This document shows, piece after piece, positions 38,540-48,164 of a DNA stretch of 64,000 nucleotides. The DNA comes from Paraburkholderia edwinii (GTDB taxonomy: Bacteria > Pseudomonadota > Gammaproteobacteria > Burkholderiales > Burkholderiaceae). Made by a program: the position numbers and the translations under genes. The notes below the pieces were generated by a model that saw nothing but the letters and a program-made list of their open reading frames with translations, did not search any database and was not told where the DNA came from. Numbering within the stretch: position 1 is the first letter of the stretch; the number at the start of each line of letters is the position of its first letter. The stretch covers positions 1,116,001 through 1,180,000 of the forward strand of contig NZ_CP080095.1 in the NCBI RefSeq assembly GCF_019428685.1, written 5' to 3'.

Positions 38540-39832
38540 TCATTGCATAAACGGGCCCCAGGACGGCTCGCGTACGCTGCCACCCTGAACGGACAGGACC
38601 TGCCGCGTCCGACCATCGGTCGATACAGCGGCCAACACGCCACGGCCGTTCACCTGAGTGGCGTAAAGGATGTACTGACCATTCGCCGCAAAGCTCGGCG
38701 ATTCGTCATGTGTGGTGTCGGTGAGCGCCGTCGCGACGCCCGACTGAAGATCCTGGATGTACAGCTTGAAACCGCCGCCGGTGCGCGAAATATACGCGAG
38801 TTGCTTGCCGTCCGGGCTGACGCGGGGGCTCGTGTTGTAGCTGCCGGTAAAGGTCACGCGCTGCGCGGCGCCCGCGCTTTCACCCGCGGCCGGCATTTTA
38901 TAGATTTGCGGCTGGCCGCCGCGGTCGCTCGTGAAATAGATCGACTGGCCGTCCGGAGAGAAATCGGGCTCAGTATCGATCGAGCTACCTTGCGTCAGAC
39001 GGCGCAAGCCGCTGCCGTCCGCATTCACGGCGAAAATCTGCGTGTTGCCGGTCCGCGAAAGGGCGACGGCGAGCGTGCGGCCGTCCGGCGACCACGCCGG
39101 CGCGCTGTTGTTGCCCTTCTGGTCGGACACGATGACGCGGCGGCCAGTCGGCAGGTCGTGGATATAGACGATCGGCTTTTTCTTCTCGAACGACACGTAC
39201 GCGACCTTCGTGCCGTCCGGCGACCATGCCGGCGAGATAATCGGCTCGGGGCTCGACAGCGCGATATGCGCGTCCTGCCCGTCGGAGTCGGAGATTTGCA
39301 GCTGGTAGCGGTTACCGACCTTGATCACGTACGACAGACGCGTGGCGAACACGCCGCGCGAACCCATCAGCTTCGCGTAGATGTAGTCGGCGACCTTATG
39401 CGCGCTCATGCGCAGACCGCTTTCGGGGCTCACGAGCACGAGGCCGCCGAGGTTTTCGCCCTTGACCGTGTCGTAGAGCTTGAAGCGCACTTCATACTGG
39501 CCGTCCGGGCGCTTCGTCACGCTGCCGACCACGAACGCATCGGCGCCCTTTGCCTTCCAGCTGCCGAGGTCGACCGTGTCGTTTTCCGAGATCGGCGTGG
39601 AGCCCGCGTCGATATTCGTAAACTTGCCGCTGCGTTGCAGATCCTGCCGTACGATCGTGCTGATCTGCTGTGGGGAACTGGCTTCGTTGGCAAAATTCGC
39701 GGTTGCGATCGGAAACTGCGTGGACCCGACGCCCGTCACGAGGACGTTCAGCTGTGCATGTGCCGCACCGCCTGCCGTAATCAGGCAAGACGCCACCAGT
39801 GTTCGCAGGCCTAGCTTCGTCATCAAACTCAT
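38540..39832 (-). CDS. tolB: Tol-Pal system protein TolB
   Basis: A 430-aa periplasmic protein with a signal peptide (cut after GGAAHA), an N-terminal alpha/beta domain and a six-bladed beta-propeller. The propeller is marked by repeated SPDG turns ([36 protein letters not shown]). TolB shuttles between Pal and TolA during envelope constriction. An ATG three codons downstream could also serve as start. A 231-bp gap to tolA leaves room for an internal promoter. Confidence 0.97.
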   Translation of the reverse strand: MSLMTKLGLRTLVASCLITAGGAAHAQLNVLVTGVGSTQFPIATANFANEASSPQQISTIVRQDLQRSGKFTNIDAGSTPISENDTVDLGSWKAKGADAFVVGSVTKRPDGQYEVRFKLYDTVKGENLGGLVLVSPESGLRMSAHKVADYIYAKLMGSRGVFATRLSYVIKVGNRYQLQISDSDGQDAHIALSSPEPIISPAWSPDGTKVAYVSFEKKKPIVYIHDLPTGRRVIVSDQKGNNSAPAWSPDGRTLAVALSRTGNTQIFAVNADGSGLRRLTQGSSIDTEPDFSPDGQSIYFTSDRGGQPQIYKMPAAGESAGAAQRVTFTGSYNTSPRVSPDGKQLAYISRTGGGFKLYIQDLQSGVATALTDTTHDESPSFAANGQYILYATQVNGRGVLAAVSTDGRTRQVLSVQGGSVREPSWGPFMQ

Positions 39833-40063
39833 GCTTTATCGATTCCCCAAAGTACAAAAACCTTCACAACTGCAAACAGACACAAGCACGCAGAAATCGT
39901 TCCCGAAGACGCTTTAGCCACACCAGGCTTGCCTGACGGCTTTCAGCATGCCTTAATGCGCAGACTTAACGCGCACAATTCGGGACACAATACGGGCCGG
40001 GCTCGTCCGCGCATGGTGCGCCGCGGTCGATCTACCCTGCGTGCATGCGCCGTTTACCCCTCA

Positions 40064-41071
40064 TCAACCCGCCGGACGCAGCGTAATGGTAAAACTGGCC
40101 GGCGTCTTGCCATTTGTGTCCTGCGGCATCGGATCCGAACGCTGGACCGCGCGCAACGCCGCGTCGTCCCACTGCGAATTGCCGCTGCTGCGCGTGATGG
40201 TAGCCGACAGCAACGTGCCGGTCGGCGCACAGCGCACCGAGACCACGGTTTCGAGCCCTTGCGTGTCGCCGGCCCAGACGATGTTCGGACGCACGCGCCG
40301 CTGCACCTTCTCCGCGTAGCCGGGCGACGTCGCATTGCCGCCCGCGCCGCTACCGGTGCCGCCCTTCGCGAGGCCGTTCCCGGTGGAGCCTTCGCCGCCC
40401 GCCATGCCTTGCAGTGCGGCGAGGCGCTGGCGGCGCTCGGCGTCAAGCTTCTTCGCCGCTTCGGCCTGCGCCGCTGCCTTCGCCTTCGCGGCTTTTTCCG
40501 CTTCGGCTTTCTTCTGCGCATCGGCTTGCGCCTGTTGCTGCTGTTCCTTCTGCTGTTCTTCCTGTTGCTGTTTCTTCAGCTGATCCTGCTTCTGCTGCTC
40601 GGCCAGCTGTTGCTGCTTGAGTTTTTGAGCCTGCTGTTGTTGCTGCTGTTTCTTCAATGCCGCGGCCATCGCCGCCTGGTCGGCGGCGAGCTGCTGCTGA
40701 CGCTTCGCTTCGGCTTCCTGTTGCGCCTGCAACTGTTGCTGGCGCTGCTGCTCCGCGAGCTGGGCTTCGCGCGCGGCCTCTTCCTGCTTGCGCTTTTTCT
40801 CCTGCAGCGCGATGTCCGCCTCCTCGTCCTTCACGGGCGGGGCGGGCGCGACCGGGGCGGGCGGCGGCGGGGCAACGCGAGGCGTCGACAGATCGGGCAC
40901 CGACGTCCAGATTTCGGCTTCCGCGCCTGCCGGCGTGCTGTTCTGCCATTGGATGCCGTGATACAGAAAGAAGCCGAGCAGCACGTGCATCAACGCCGCG
41001 AGCGCGAACGCGCGCCACGTGCCGCGCTCGCGCGGCGGCTGCGACGGATAAGCGGATTTCTGACGAATCAT
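40064..41071 (-). CDS. tolA: Tol-Pal system protein TolA
   Basis: A 335-aa inner-membrane protein. A single membrane helix at about residues 20-40 is followed by a Pro-rich stretch (APPPPAPVAPAPPVK) and a long Ala/Gln/Lys/Glu coiled coil (about 90-215, with several poly-Gln runs). The C-terminal TonB-like domain ends FTITLRPAG. It spans the periplasm and transmits energy from TolQR to TolB-Pal. It overlaps tolR by 4 bp. Confidence 0.95.
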   Translation of the reverse strand: MIRQKSAYPSQPPRERGTWRAFALAALMHVLLGFFLYHGIQWQNSTPAGAEAEIWTSVPDLSTPRVAPPPPAPVAPAPPVKDEEADIALQEKKRKQEEAAREAQLAEQQRQQQLQAQQEAEAKRQQQLAADQAAMAAALKKQQQQQQAQKLKQQQLAEQQKQDQLKKQQQEEQQKEQQQQAQADAQKKAEAEKAAKAKAAAQAEAAKKLDAERRQRLAALQGMAGGEGSTGNGLAKGGTGSGAGGNATSPGYAEKVQRRVRPNIVWAGDTQGLETVVSVRCAPTGTLLSATITRSSGNSQWDDAALRAVQRSDPMPQDTNGKTPASFTITLRPAG

Positions 41072-41517
41072 TGCGATTTGACGAGCAATCCAACGCGCTT
41101 GACGCCGCGGGCCTTCAGATCGGACATCACGTTCATCACGACCTCGTACTTCACGGTCTTGTCGGCGGCAATCACGACCGGCTGGTCGGGATGCGATTGC
41201 TCGCGGTCGGTGACGAAGCTGTTCAGGTCGGCGCGCGTCATGGTTTCCTGCTGCGTGGCGCCCGCGTCGTCCTTGTAGCGCACGCTCATATTGCCGTCCG
41301 CGCGGATATTGACGACCACGGGCGGAGTTTGCTGCTGCGGCGCCGCGCCGCCGACGGTCGGCAGATTCACGATCGACGGCGCGACGAGCGGCGCCGTGAC
41401 CATGAAGATGACGAGCAGCACGAGCATCACGTCGATATACGGCACGACGTTGATGTCGGACATGGCGCGACGCGAGCGACCGCCGCGCATGCTGGAACGA
41501 ATCGAGGAACCGGCCAT
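41068..41517 (-). CDS. tolR: Tol-Pal system protein TolR
   Basis: A 149-aa ExbD/TolR family protein. The membrane segment INVVPYIDVMLVLLVIFMV holds the conserved proton-path Asp29. The periplasmic domain ends LKARGVKRVGLLVKSQ. A Met at residue 19 would give a shorter product typical of some homologues. It lies 10 bp after tolQ and overlaps tolA. Confidence 0.96.
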   Translation of the reverse strand: MAGSSIRSSMRGGRSRRAMSDINVVPYIDVMLVLLVIFMVTAPLVAPSIVNLPTVGGAAPQQQTPPVVVNIRADGNMSVRYKDDAGATQQETMTRADLNSFVTDREQSHPDQPVVIAADKTVKYEVVMNVMSDLKARGVKRVGLLVKSQ

Positions 41518-41527
41518 CGTGGACTCC

Positions 41528-42205
41528 TTAATGCGCCTGACGCTGCAGGATATTCGAGAACTCTTCGATGAAGGTCTCGAAGCGGATCGCGAGGCGATCG
41601 ATATCGTGAGCGTAGCGGTTGTACGCGACCACGGCAGGGATTGCGGCGAACAGGCCGATCGCGGTGGCGGTCAGCGCTTCGGCGATGCCCGGCGCGACGT
41701 TCGCGAGGGTGGCCTGCTGCACGTTCGCGAGGCCGCGAAACGCGTTCATGATCCCCCAGACCGTGCCGAAAAGACCAATGTAAGGGCTCACCGAGCCGAC
41801 CGACGCGAGAAACGCGAGATTCGCTTCGAGCACGTCCATTTCACGCTGGAAGGCCGCTCGCATCGCGCGGCGCGCGCCGTCGAGAATCGCGCCCGGATCG
41901 TTCAGGCGCTTCTCCTTGCCCTTCAGGAATTCGCGCATGCCGGCTTCGAAAATACGCTCGAGCGCGCCGATGCGGTGGCGGTTGTTCGCGGCGCTCTGAT
42001 ACAGCGCCTGCAGGTCGCCGCCCGACCAGAAGTCGCGCTCGAAGCGCTCCGTCTGGCCGCGTGCGCGGCGAATCGCAAACCACTTGCGGAAGATGAAGGT
42101 CCAGGACATCAGCGACAGCAGCAGAAGCAGCGCCATCACTGCCTGCGCCAGCAGGCTCGCATTGAGAACGAGGGAAACGATCGACAGATCTTGTGTAGTG
42201 TTCAT
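41528..42205 (-). CDS. tolQ: Tol-Pal system protein TolQ
   Basis: A 225-aa MotA/TolQ/ExbB family proton-channel subunit with three membrane segments (about 12-35, 130-155, 170-195). VGSVSPYIGLFGTVWGIMNAF and AEALTATAIGLFAAIPAVVAYN are the conserved channel helices. Start MNTTQDLSIVSLV at 42205 is the family N-terminus; the frame is open to 42247. No strong Shine-Dalgarno is visible. Confidence 0.96.
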   Translation of the reverse strand: MNTTQDLSIVSLVLNASLLAQAVMALLLLLSLMSWTFIFRKWFAIRRARGQTERFERDFWSGGDLQALYQSAANNRHRIGALERIFEAGMREFLKGKEKRLNDPGAILDGARRAMRAAFQREMDVLEANLAFLASVGSVSPYIGLFGTVWGIMNAFRGLANVQQATLANVAPGIAEALTATAIGLFAAIPAVVAYNRYAHDIDRLAIRFETFIEEFSNILQRQAH

Positions 42206-42386
42206 AGAGGTTCGCTGTAACGTCCCGCTAGGGGCGTCCGGCTGCAAGGAAGTTCGAAGCGTTCGGTGGGGAAACCGGAAGCTTCGGCGAACCCTTTCGC
42301 CGAACCATGCTTGGTCTTGTTCTGACCGTTACGAGTTCACTGGCCAGGTAACAACGGTGCTCACTCGCTCGCCGTTGACATGCCTG

Positions 42387-42899
42387 TTACGTGTTGTTTG
42401 CGCCGGCGCTTGAGCTGCTGCTTGTGCTCGCGCTTGCGACGGTGCTTGTGACCCGATCGGGCGGCCCGCGCCGCAACGCGGCGAGCACGGCCGGCGGAAT
42501 CGCGGTGGGCCGCAGCGCCGCCGCATCGACACAGCCGATGCGGATCGAGCCGGTGGCGAGCAACGTGCCTTCGCGCCACGCTTCCTGCATGAAATCGACC
42601 GTTGCGCGGCCGAGCCGTTCGATCCGGCTGACGATCGCGAGCGAGTCGTCGAGGCGGGCCGGCGAACGATAGTCGAGCGCCGTGCTGCAGACGATGAAGA
42701 GCGTGCCGGTTTCGCTTGCGAGCCTGCTTTGTTCGATGCCGCAGGCGCGCAGCCATTCGGTGCGCGCGCGTTCGAAAAACTTCAGGTAGTTCGCGTAGAA
42801 CACGATGCCACCGGCGTCCGTATCTTCGTAGTACACGCGAATCGGCCATGTGAAGCCGATTTCGGCGCCGGGCTTGCCCTGACTGCCAGGAGTTTTCAT
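42387..42899 (-). CDS. ybgC: Tol-Pal-associated acyl-CoA thioesterase YbgC
   Basis: A 170-aa hotdog-fold thioesterase acting on short- to medium-chain acyl-CoA or acyl-ACP. The catalytic motif YYEDTDAGGIVFYANYLKFFERAR lies at about residues 22-45. The C-terminus adds an unusual Ser/Ala-rich tail (about 20 residues). It is first in the tol operon, 181 bp before tolQ. ATG 42899 gives the family start; an ATG at 42908 is also possible. Confidence 0.92.
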   Translation of the reverse strand: MKTPGSQGKPGAEIGFTWPIRVYYEDTDAGGIVFYANYLKFFERARTEWLRACGIEQSRLASETGTLFIVCSTALDYRSPARLDDSLAIVSRIERLGRATVDFMQEAWREGTLLATGSIRIGCVDAAALRPTAIPPAVLAALRRGPPDRVTSTVASASTSSSSSAGANNT

Positions 42900-43001
42900 G
42901 TCGCGCATTTTACCGGAACCCGACAGGCTGCCTGATTTTCTGGCACACGTTTCATTCACTTTGCCCGAACCTTTCCCGAACTCTTCCCGGCGCCGTCGTG
43001 C

Positions 43002-43748
43002 TCAGCCGCGATGAACCGACAGGCCGGCGAACGACTGCGCAACCGGCATCAGTTCGATCGAATTGATGTTCACGTGCGCGGGGCGCGTCGCGACCCAGAA
43101 GATCGATTCGGCGATGTCTTCGGCTGTGAGCGGCTGCATGTCCTTGTAGACGCCCGCAGCCTTCGCGTCGTCGCCGCGAAAGCGCACGTTCGAGAATTCG
43201 GTGCCGCCGCACAGGCCCGGCTGGATATCGGTCACGCGCACGGCGGTGCCGGTCAGGTCAGCGCGCAGGTTCAGGCTGAACTGCGCAACGAACGCCTTGG
43301 TCGCGCCGTACACATTGCCGCCGGCATACGGCCAGCTGCTTGCAACCGAACCGAGATTGATCACATGGCCACGATTGCGCCCGACCATGCCCGGCAGCAG
43401 CGCGCGCGTGACCTGCACGAGGCCTTTGCAGTTCGTATCGATCATCGTTTCCCAGTCGTCGAGATCGGCCTTGTGGGCCGGCTCGAGGCCAAGCGCGAGC
43501 CCCGCATTGTTGACGAGCACATCGACTGCCGCAAAGCCGTCGGGCAGAGCCGCCGACAGCGCTTCCACGGCCGCGCGGTCGCGCACGTCGAGTTCGAGCG
43601 GCAGCAGGTTCTCGCCGAGTTCGCGGGCGAGGGCATCGAGGCGGTCCTTGCGGCGCGCGGTCGCGACGACCCGATGGCCGCCTTTCACAAAAGCGCGCGC
43701 GATGGCAGCGCCGAATCCGGCAGACGCCCCGGTGACAAAGACGATCAT
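43002..43748 (-). CDS. ydfG: NADP-dependent 3-hydroxy acid dehydrogenase YdfG-like SDR
   Basis: A 248-aa SDR closely resembling E. coli YdfG (L-allo-threonine/3-hydroxypropionate dehydrogenase, malonic semialdehyde reductase). It shows MIVFVTGASAGFGAAIARAF, NNAGLALGLEPAHKADLDDW, GNVYGATKAFVAQFSLNLR with the Tyr-x3-Lys pair, and the closing PGLCGGTEFSNVRF and AHVNINSIELMPVAQSFAG. GGAAACTGGA precedes the ATG. This frame happens to remain open far upstream, antisense to glyA and nrdR, but only this part is a gene. Confidence 0.93.
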   Translation of the reverse strand: MIVFVTGASAGFGAAIARAFVKGGHRVVATARRKDRLDALARELGENLLPLELDVRDRAAVEALSAALPDGFAAVDVLVNNAGLALGLEPAHKADLDDWETMIDTNCKGLVQVTRALLPGMVGRNRGHVINLGSVASSWPYAGGNVYGATKAFVAQFSLNLRADLTGTAVRVTDIQPGLCGGTEFSNVRFRGDDAKAAGVYKDMQPLTAEDIAESIFWVATRPAHVNINSIELMPVAQSFAGLSVHRG

Positions 43749-44285
43749 TCCAGTTTCCGGTGGGTTGAGAAAGGCGACAAGCCTACTTCCATTGCGGCCC
43801 CCGATCAACCGCGCGGCGCCGGCCGGATCGGGCAGGTTGCTCCAAGGTGCGCGGGCCGTCGCAAAGTGCGCGCAAGTAGCGAATTCGTCAGGCTTTTTTG
43901 CATTGCTGCCGGTGCCGCGGGGCCGGTTGCCTATTCGATGCGGTTCCAATACACTAACGCGCTCATCCCTGCGTGACTGGCGATAGAACCCTACGGGTTC
44001 AAGGTGGAGCAACCCACCGTGAAGCGCGGGGCTCCGTTTTGCCGTTCGCCTGGGCAGCTGTGATTCGCGCGCAATGATTTGCGTTGCGGGTTGCTGGCCT
44101 GCCTCGCGTGTGCGGCGCCTCCGTAGTCCGCATATCCAGGCTTCCAGTTTCCTGCCGCTTCGCGCGCCAGCTTGCGCGCTTTGCGCACGCCTTTCGCGTG
44201 CCGCTTTGTATGCTGTTATGCGCAAGATCGAGCGTAAAGCCACGCGCGGAATCACGGTCAACCGAACATTCTCAACGGAACGCAT
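43749..44285. other. Divergent region between ydfG and glyA
   Basis: A 537-bp region with no credible ORF. It contains the ydfG promoter side, the ZTP riboswitch of glyA (43968-44060) and about 225 bp of further glyA leader. In that leader GCGCGC-N6-GCGCGC-TTT at 44162-44182 is a possible expression-platform hairpin. Confidence 0.7.
43968..44060 (+). ncRNA. ZTP (pfl) riboswitch upstream of glyA
   Basis: The conserved elements of the pfl/ZTP aptamer occur in order: GTGACTGGCGA (43973-43983), a variable hairpin GAACCC-TAC-GGGTTC (43986-44000), GGTGG-N6-CCACC followed by GTGAAGCG (44003-44026), and the 3' domain CCGTTCGCCTGGGCAG (44042-44057). CGCC there can pair with GGCG of the 5' domain as the known pseudoknot. 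ZTP aptamers respond to the purine intermediate ZMP/ZTP, a sign of low 10-formyl-tetrahydrofolate, and are known to control folate and one-carbon genes such as glyA. Located 226 bp upstream of the glyA start. Confidence 0.9.
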
Positions 44286-45533
44286 ATGTTTGATAAAGCC
44301 CAAAGCACCATTGCGAACGTCGACCCGGAAGTCTGGCAGGCGATCGAGCAGGAAAACCACCGTCAGGAAGAGCATATCGAGCTGATCGCGTCGGAGAACT
44401 ACACGAGCCCGGCCGTGATGGCCGCGCAAGGCTCGCAGCTCACGAACAAGTACGCAGAAGGCTATCCGGGCAAGCGCTATTACGGCGGTTGCGAGTATGT
44501 CGATGTCGTCGAGCAGCTCGCGATCGAGCGCGTCAAACAGCTGTTCGGGGCCGAAGCGGCGAACGTGCAGCCGAACTCGGGCTCGCAGGCGAATCAGGGC
44601 GTATTCTTCGCGATGCTCAAACCTGGCGACACGATCATGGGTATGAGCCTCGCGCATGGCGGCCATTTGACGCACGGCTCGCCGGTCAACATGTCGGGCA
44701 AGTGGTTCAACGTGGTCAGCTACGGCCTCGACGCGGCTGAAGACATCGATTACGAAGCAGCCGAGAAGCTCGCTCACGAACACAAGCCGAAGCTCATCGT
44801 CGCGGGCGCGTCCGCGTTTGCGCTGCGTATCGATTTTGAACGGCTGGCGAAGATCGCGAAGGCGGTCGGCGCATATCTGATGGTCGACATGGCGCACTAC
44901 GCCGGCCTCGTTGCCGCCGGCGTCTATCCGAACCCGGTGCCGCATGCGGACTTCGTCACCACCACGACGCACAAGAGCCTGCGCGGCCCGCGCGGCGGCG
45001 TGATCCTCATGAAGGCCGAGTACGAGAAGCCGATCAACTCGGCCATTTTCCCGGGCATTCAGGGCGGTCCGCTGATGCACGTGATCGCCGCGAAGGCTGT
45101 CGCGTTCAAGGAAGCGCTGTCGCCGGAGTTCAAGGAATATCAGCAACACGTGGTCGAGAACGCTCGTGTGCTCGCCGAAACGCTCGTGAAGCGTGGCCTG
45201 CGCATCGTGTCGGGCCGTACCGAGAGCCACGTGATGCTGGTCGACCTGCGTGCGAAGCACATCACGGGCAAGGCGGCTGAAGCGGCGCTCGGCGCGGCTC
45301 ATATCACGGTCAACAAGAACGCGATTCCGAACGACCCGGAAAAGCCGTTCGTGACGAGCGGCATTCGCCTCGGTTCGCCCGCCATGACGACGCGCGGCTT
45401 CGGCGTCAAGGAAGCCGAAGTGGTGGGTAACCTGATCGCCGACGTGCTCGACAATCCGGAAGACACGGCGACCATCGAGCGCGTGCGGGGGCAGGTTGCC
45501 GAGCTGACGAAGCGCTTCCCGGTCTATCGCTAG
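44286..45533 (+). CDS. glyA: Serine hydroxymethyltransferase
   Basis: A 415-aa PLP enzyme that interconverts serine and glycine with tetrahydrofolate, supplying one-carbon units. The PLP-binding Lys230 lies in [14 protein letters not shown]. Other hallmarks are [19 protein letters not shown] near the N-terminus and [16 protein letters not shown] near the C-terminus. AACGGAAC lies upstream of the ATG. A ZTP riboswitch precedes it. nrdR follows after 6 bp. Confidence 0.98.
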   Translation: MFDKAQSTIANVDPEVWQAIEQENHRQEEHIELIASENYTSPAVMAAQGSQLTNKYAEGYPGKRYYGGCEYVDVVEQLAIERVKQLFGAEAANVQPNSGSQANQGVFFAMLKPGDTIMGMSLAHGGHLTHGSPVNMSGKWFNVVSYGLDAAEDIDYEAAEKLAHEHKPKLIVAGASAFALRIDFERLAKIAKAVGAYLMVDMAHYAGLVAAGVYPNPVPHADFVTTTTHKSLRGPRGGVILMKAEYEKPINSAIFPGIQGGPLMHVIAAKAVAFKEALSPEFKEYQQHVVENARVLAETLVKRGLRIVSGRTESHVMLVDLRAKHITGKAAEAALGAAHITVNKNAIPNDPEKPFVTSGIRLGSPAMTTRGFGVKEAEVVGNLIADVLDNPEDTATIERVRGQVAELTKRFPVYR

Positions 45534-45539
45534 CCGATC

Positions 45540-46031
45540 ATGCGCTGCCCGTTCTGCCGGCACGACGATACGCAGGTCGTCGACTCTCGCGTGTCCGAAG
45601 ACGGCGCCGCTATCCGGCGGCGGCGCCGTTGTCCGGCTTGCGACAAGCGCTTCACCACCTACGAGCGGGTCGAGCTCGCTCTGCCGTCGGTCGTGAAGAA
45701 GGACGGCAGCCGCGTCGAGTTCGACCGCCGCAAGATCGTCTCCAGCATGAAGCTCGCGCTGCGCAAGCGGCCGGTTGCCGCCGATGCGATCGACGCCGCG
45801 GTCGCGCGCATCGAATATCAGCTGCTTGGCAGCGGCGAGCGCGAAGTGCGCAGCGAGCGGCTCGGCGAACTGGTGATGAACGAGTTGCGTGCGCTCGATA
45901 CGATTGCCTATGTGCGCTTCGCTTCGGTCTACCGGCGCTTCGAAGACGTGTCCGAATTCGAGGACGTGATCGAGGAGTTTCGCCGGATGGCCTCGCCGCC
46001 CGGTCCACCCAAACCTCGGCGCAAACGCTGA
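45540..46031 (+). CDS. nrdR: Transcriptional repressor NrdR
   Basis: A 163-aa repressor of ribonucleotide reductase genes. The zinc ribbon uses Cys3, Cys6, Cys31 and Cys34 ([10 protein letters not shown] and [14 protein letters not shown]), followed by an ATP-cone domain starting [16 protein letters not shown]. Length is standard. It is transcribed with glyA, an arrangement common in Burkholderiaceae. Confidence 0.98.
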   Translation: MRCPFCRHDDTQVVDSRVSEDGAAIRRRRRCPACDKRFTTYERVELALPSVVKKDGSRVEFDRRKIVSSMKLALRKRPVAADAIDAAVARIEYQLLGSGEREVRSERLGELVMNELRALDTIAYVRFASVYRRFEDVSEFEDVIEEFRRMASPPGPPKPRRKR

Positions 46032-46321
46032 TCGAGCGGCTACCCACTGTGCGGTTTGCTGCTCGACAGGCCGCTGCAGATGCAAAGCGGCCAACTGCTG
46101 GTTGACCGCGCCCGCTACGGCGTCAGTTGTAAGCTCGATCTGCTGCATTTTTCCTTCCCTCCCGACCTTCCGGTCTCCTCAGTGCGTCGCGTGCTGCGTT
46201 CGACAGACACGCAATGTTGCGTGCGTTTTCTTTGGCGCGCTACCTGGCCATTCGGCATATTGTTAGCACCCTGAAGCAAAGGTAGATTCGCAGCCATCGT
46301 TGCTGACAACGGAGGCTGGCG

Positions 46322-46882
46322 ATGAAAAACGATGGCTGGACAAGATGCGTGCGATGCGGCTTCACGCTGCTCGAAACGCTGGTGGTGATCGCGCTGCTGG
46401 CCTTGCTTGCAGCGATGGCGACGCCTTCGTTCGTCGCATGGCAGGTGCGCGACCAGGTGGACGCGCGTGCCTATGCGTTGCTGTCGACGCTTGCTTATGC
46501 ACGCAGCGAAGCAATCAGAAGAGGCGTGCGCATCACCGTGTGCCGCATCGATGCGGCAAGGCACTGCCTTGCCGCGGGACAGGCTTGCCGCTCCGGCGCC
46601 GTCGACTGGTCATGCGGCTGGGCTGTGATGATCGAACGCGCGGGCGCGATGCTAGCGCTGCGTGTTCAGCCGGAATTGGCGGCCGTCAGCATCGCGGGTG
46701 CGTCGACGAATCTCACCTTTACACCGCCCGCGGGGCAGGCCATCGGCAGTTTCCGCAGCTTCGACCTCGCGCCGCGGGTCACGTCGAAGGCCACGCAAGG
46801 CAACGCATGGCGCCGTTGTATCCGGATTGCGGCCGGCGGGCGCGCGCGTATCGCCGAAGGCGCTTGCGGAGCCGCGGCATGA
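46322..46882 (+). CDS. fimT: Minor pilin FimT/GspH-like
   Basis: A 186-aa prepilin with cleavage site CG|FTLLETLVVIALLALLAAM (Gly13, Phe14, Glu18), then the FimT/GspH beta domain with SEAIRRGVRITVCR and two likely disulphide Cys pairs. GGAGG precedes the ATG. First of five minor-pilin genes transcribed together; it probably primes type IV pilus assembly. Confidence 0.9.
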   Translation: MKNDGWTRCVRCGFTLLETLVVIALLALLAAMATPSFVAWQVRDQVDARAYALLSTLAYARSEAIRRGVRITVCRIDAARHCLAAGQACRSGAVDWSCGWAVMIERAGAMLALRVQPELAAVSIAGASTNLTFTPPAGQAIGSFRSFDLAPRVTSKATQGNAWRRCIRIAAGGRARIAEGACGAAA

Positions 46883-47355
46883 AGATCTCACGCTTGTATT
46901 GCCGAAACCCGAATCCCTGTCGATACGCCCTTCGTGCCCCTCGTGCTCCTCGTACTCGCGGCGAATCGCTGATCGAAGTGATGCTCGCGGTCGTGCTAAC
47001 CGCGGTGACCGCGCTCGGTCTGATTGCTGCGCAACTGTGGATGATGCGCGATGCGCGAGCAACCGCGACGCGCGAGCATGCGGCGCTCGTTGCGGACGCG
47101 CTCGTCGAAGCGATGCAGGGTGCGTCGCATAGCAACGCGGCACTCGCGCAATGGCGTGTGCGGGCAGGTTATCTGCTGCCGCAAGGCGACGCGTCGGTGA
47201 GCGGTGCCGGCGATCGGACATCGGTTGCACGCGTCACGTGGCACACGCTTGCCGGTGCATCCCGCTCGGGCGAGGTGATCGACATCCCACCGCCATGCGG
47301 CGACGTCGCGGTGCCTGCCGGTACCGGTTGTGTCGTGCTTGCGTTTGCCGAATGA
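46879..47355 (+). CDS. pilV: Minor pilin PilV
   Basis: A 158-aa prepilin. The leader is long and Arg/Pro-rich (about 31 residues) and ends TRG|ESLIEVMLAVVLTAVTALG, with Glu in place of Phe at +1, as often in PilV. Its ATG overlaps the fimT stop (ATGA) and its stop overlaps pilW. The overlap and motif fix the start, although the frame is open far upstream. Confidence 0.88.
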   Translation: MKISRLYCRNPNPCRYALRAPRAPRTRGESLIEVMLAVVLTAVTALGLIAAQLWMMRDARATATREHAALVADALVEAMQGASHSNAALAQWRVRAGYLLPQGDASVSGAGDRTSVARVTWHTLAGASRSGEVIDIPPPCGDVAVPAGTGCVVLAFAE

Positions 47356-48164
47356 TGCGGCGCGCTCTTCATATACGCGGGCACACGCTGCTCGAATTGA
47401 CGATCGCGGTCGCGCTCGGCCTGATCGTGACGGCGGGCGCGGTATCGCTGTACCGGTCGCAGCGGCTCGCGCTCGTGCGCGCCGACGATGCCGCGCAGAT
47501 GCACGAAGCCGGTATGACGGCGCTCACGCTGATCGCACTGCAATTGCAGATGGCCGGATTCGCGCCCGCGGACTCGCCGTCGGCGGCTCAATCGTTTGCC
47601 TCCGGCGCACTCTTTGGCTGCTCGTCCGCGCGACCGGTCGGAGCCGATGACCGCCTCACGTGCGAAGCGCTCGCGAGCCACTCGGACGGCATCGCGATCC
47701 GATATGTCGCCGACAACGTATCGACATGGCCGTCGGCCGCCGCGCAACCGACCGATTGCCTCGGCCAGGGACTCGTGCGCACGCTGGCCGATGCGCCGGG
47801 TGCACTGGTCGTCAACCGCTTTTACGCGAAGGCAAGCGGCTCGACGGGTGAACCCGAGCTTTACTGCGAGGGCAGCGGCAGCCAGGGCTCATCACAGCCG
47901 CTCGTCGAAGGCGTGGAGCGGCTGCGGTTTCGCTACTGGCCGGCAGGTGCGCAGGCGGCGCTCGATGCGTCCGCGCTTGCGCCCGCCCAGTGGCGCAGTG
48001 TCGTCGCGGTCGATATATGCGTGCTCGTGCGCGGCACGCGCGATACCGCGCCAAGCCGCTATGTCGACTGCGACGGCGTGTCGTCGGCCGGCATCGACAA
48101 GCGGGCGCGCGCGGCATTCTGGCGGCGCGTCGCGATCCGGAATAACAGTGGAGGTGAAACATGA
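47352..48164 (+). CDS. pilW: Minor pilin PilW
   Basis: A 270-aa prepilin with cleavage site RG|HTLLELTIAVALGLIVTAG; position +1 is His and Glu is at +5. The MHEAGMTALTLIALQLQMAGF segment after the helix and the size are typical of PilW. The start overlaps the pilV stop, and a second ATG follows directly (47355). Translationally coupled to pilX. Confidence 0.9.
   Translation: MMRRALHIRGHTLLELTIAVALGLIVTAGAVSLYRSQRLALVRADDAAQMHEAGMTALTLIALQLQMAGFAPADSPSAAQSFASGALFGCSSARPVGADDRLTCEALASHSDGIAIRYVADNVSTWPSAAAQPTDCLGQGLVRTLADAPGALVVNRFYAKASGSTGEPELYCEGSGSQGSSQPLVEGVERLRFRYWPAGAQAALDASALAPAQWRSVVAVDICVLVRGTRDTAPSRYVDCDGVSSAGIDKRARAAFWRRVAIRNNSGGET

Noticed and set aside
43002..46148. A 1048-codon open frame on the minus strand
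   Set aside because: Only its C-terminal 248 codons form a gene (ydfG). The rest lies antisense to the unmistakable glyA and nrdR genes and across the riboswitch, and shows the Arg/His-rich composition of a shadow frame in GC-rich DNA.
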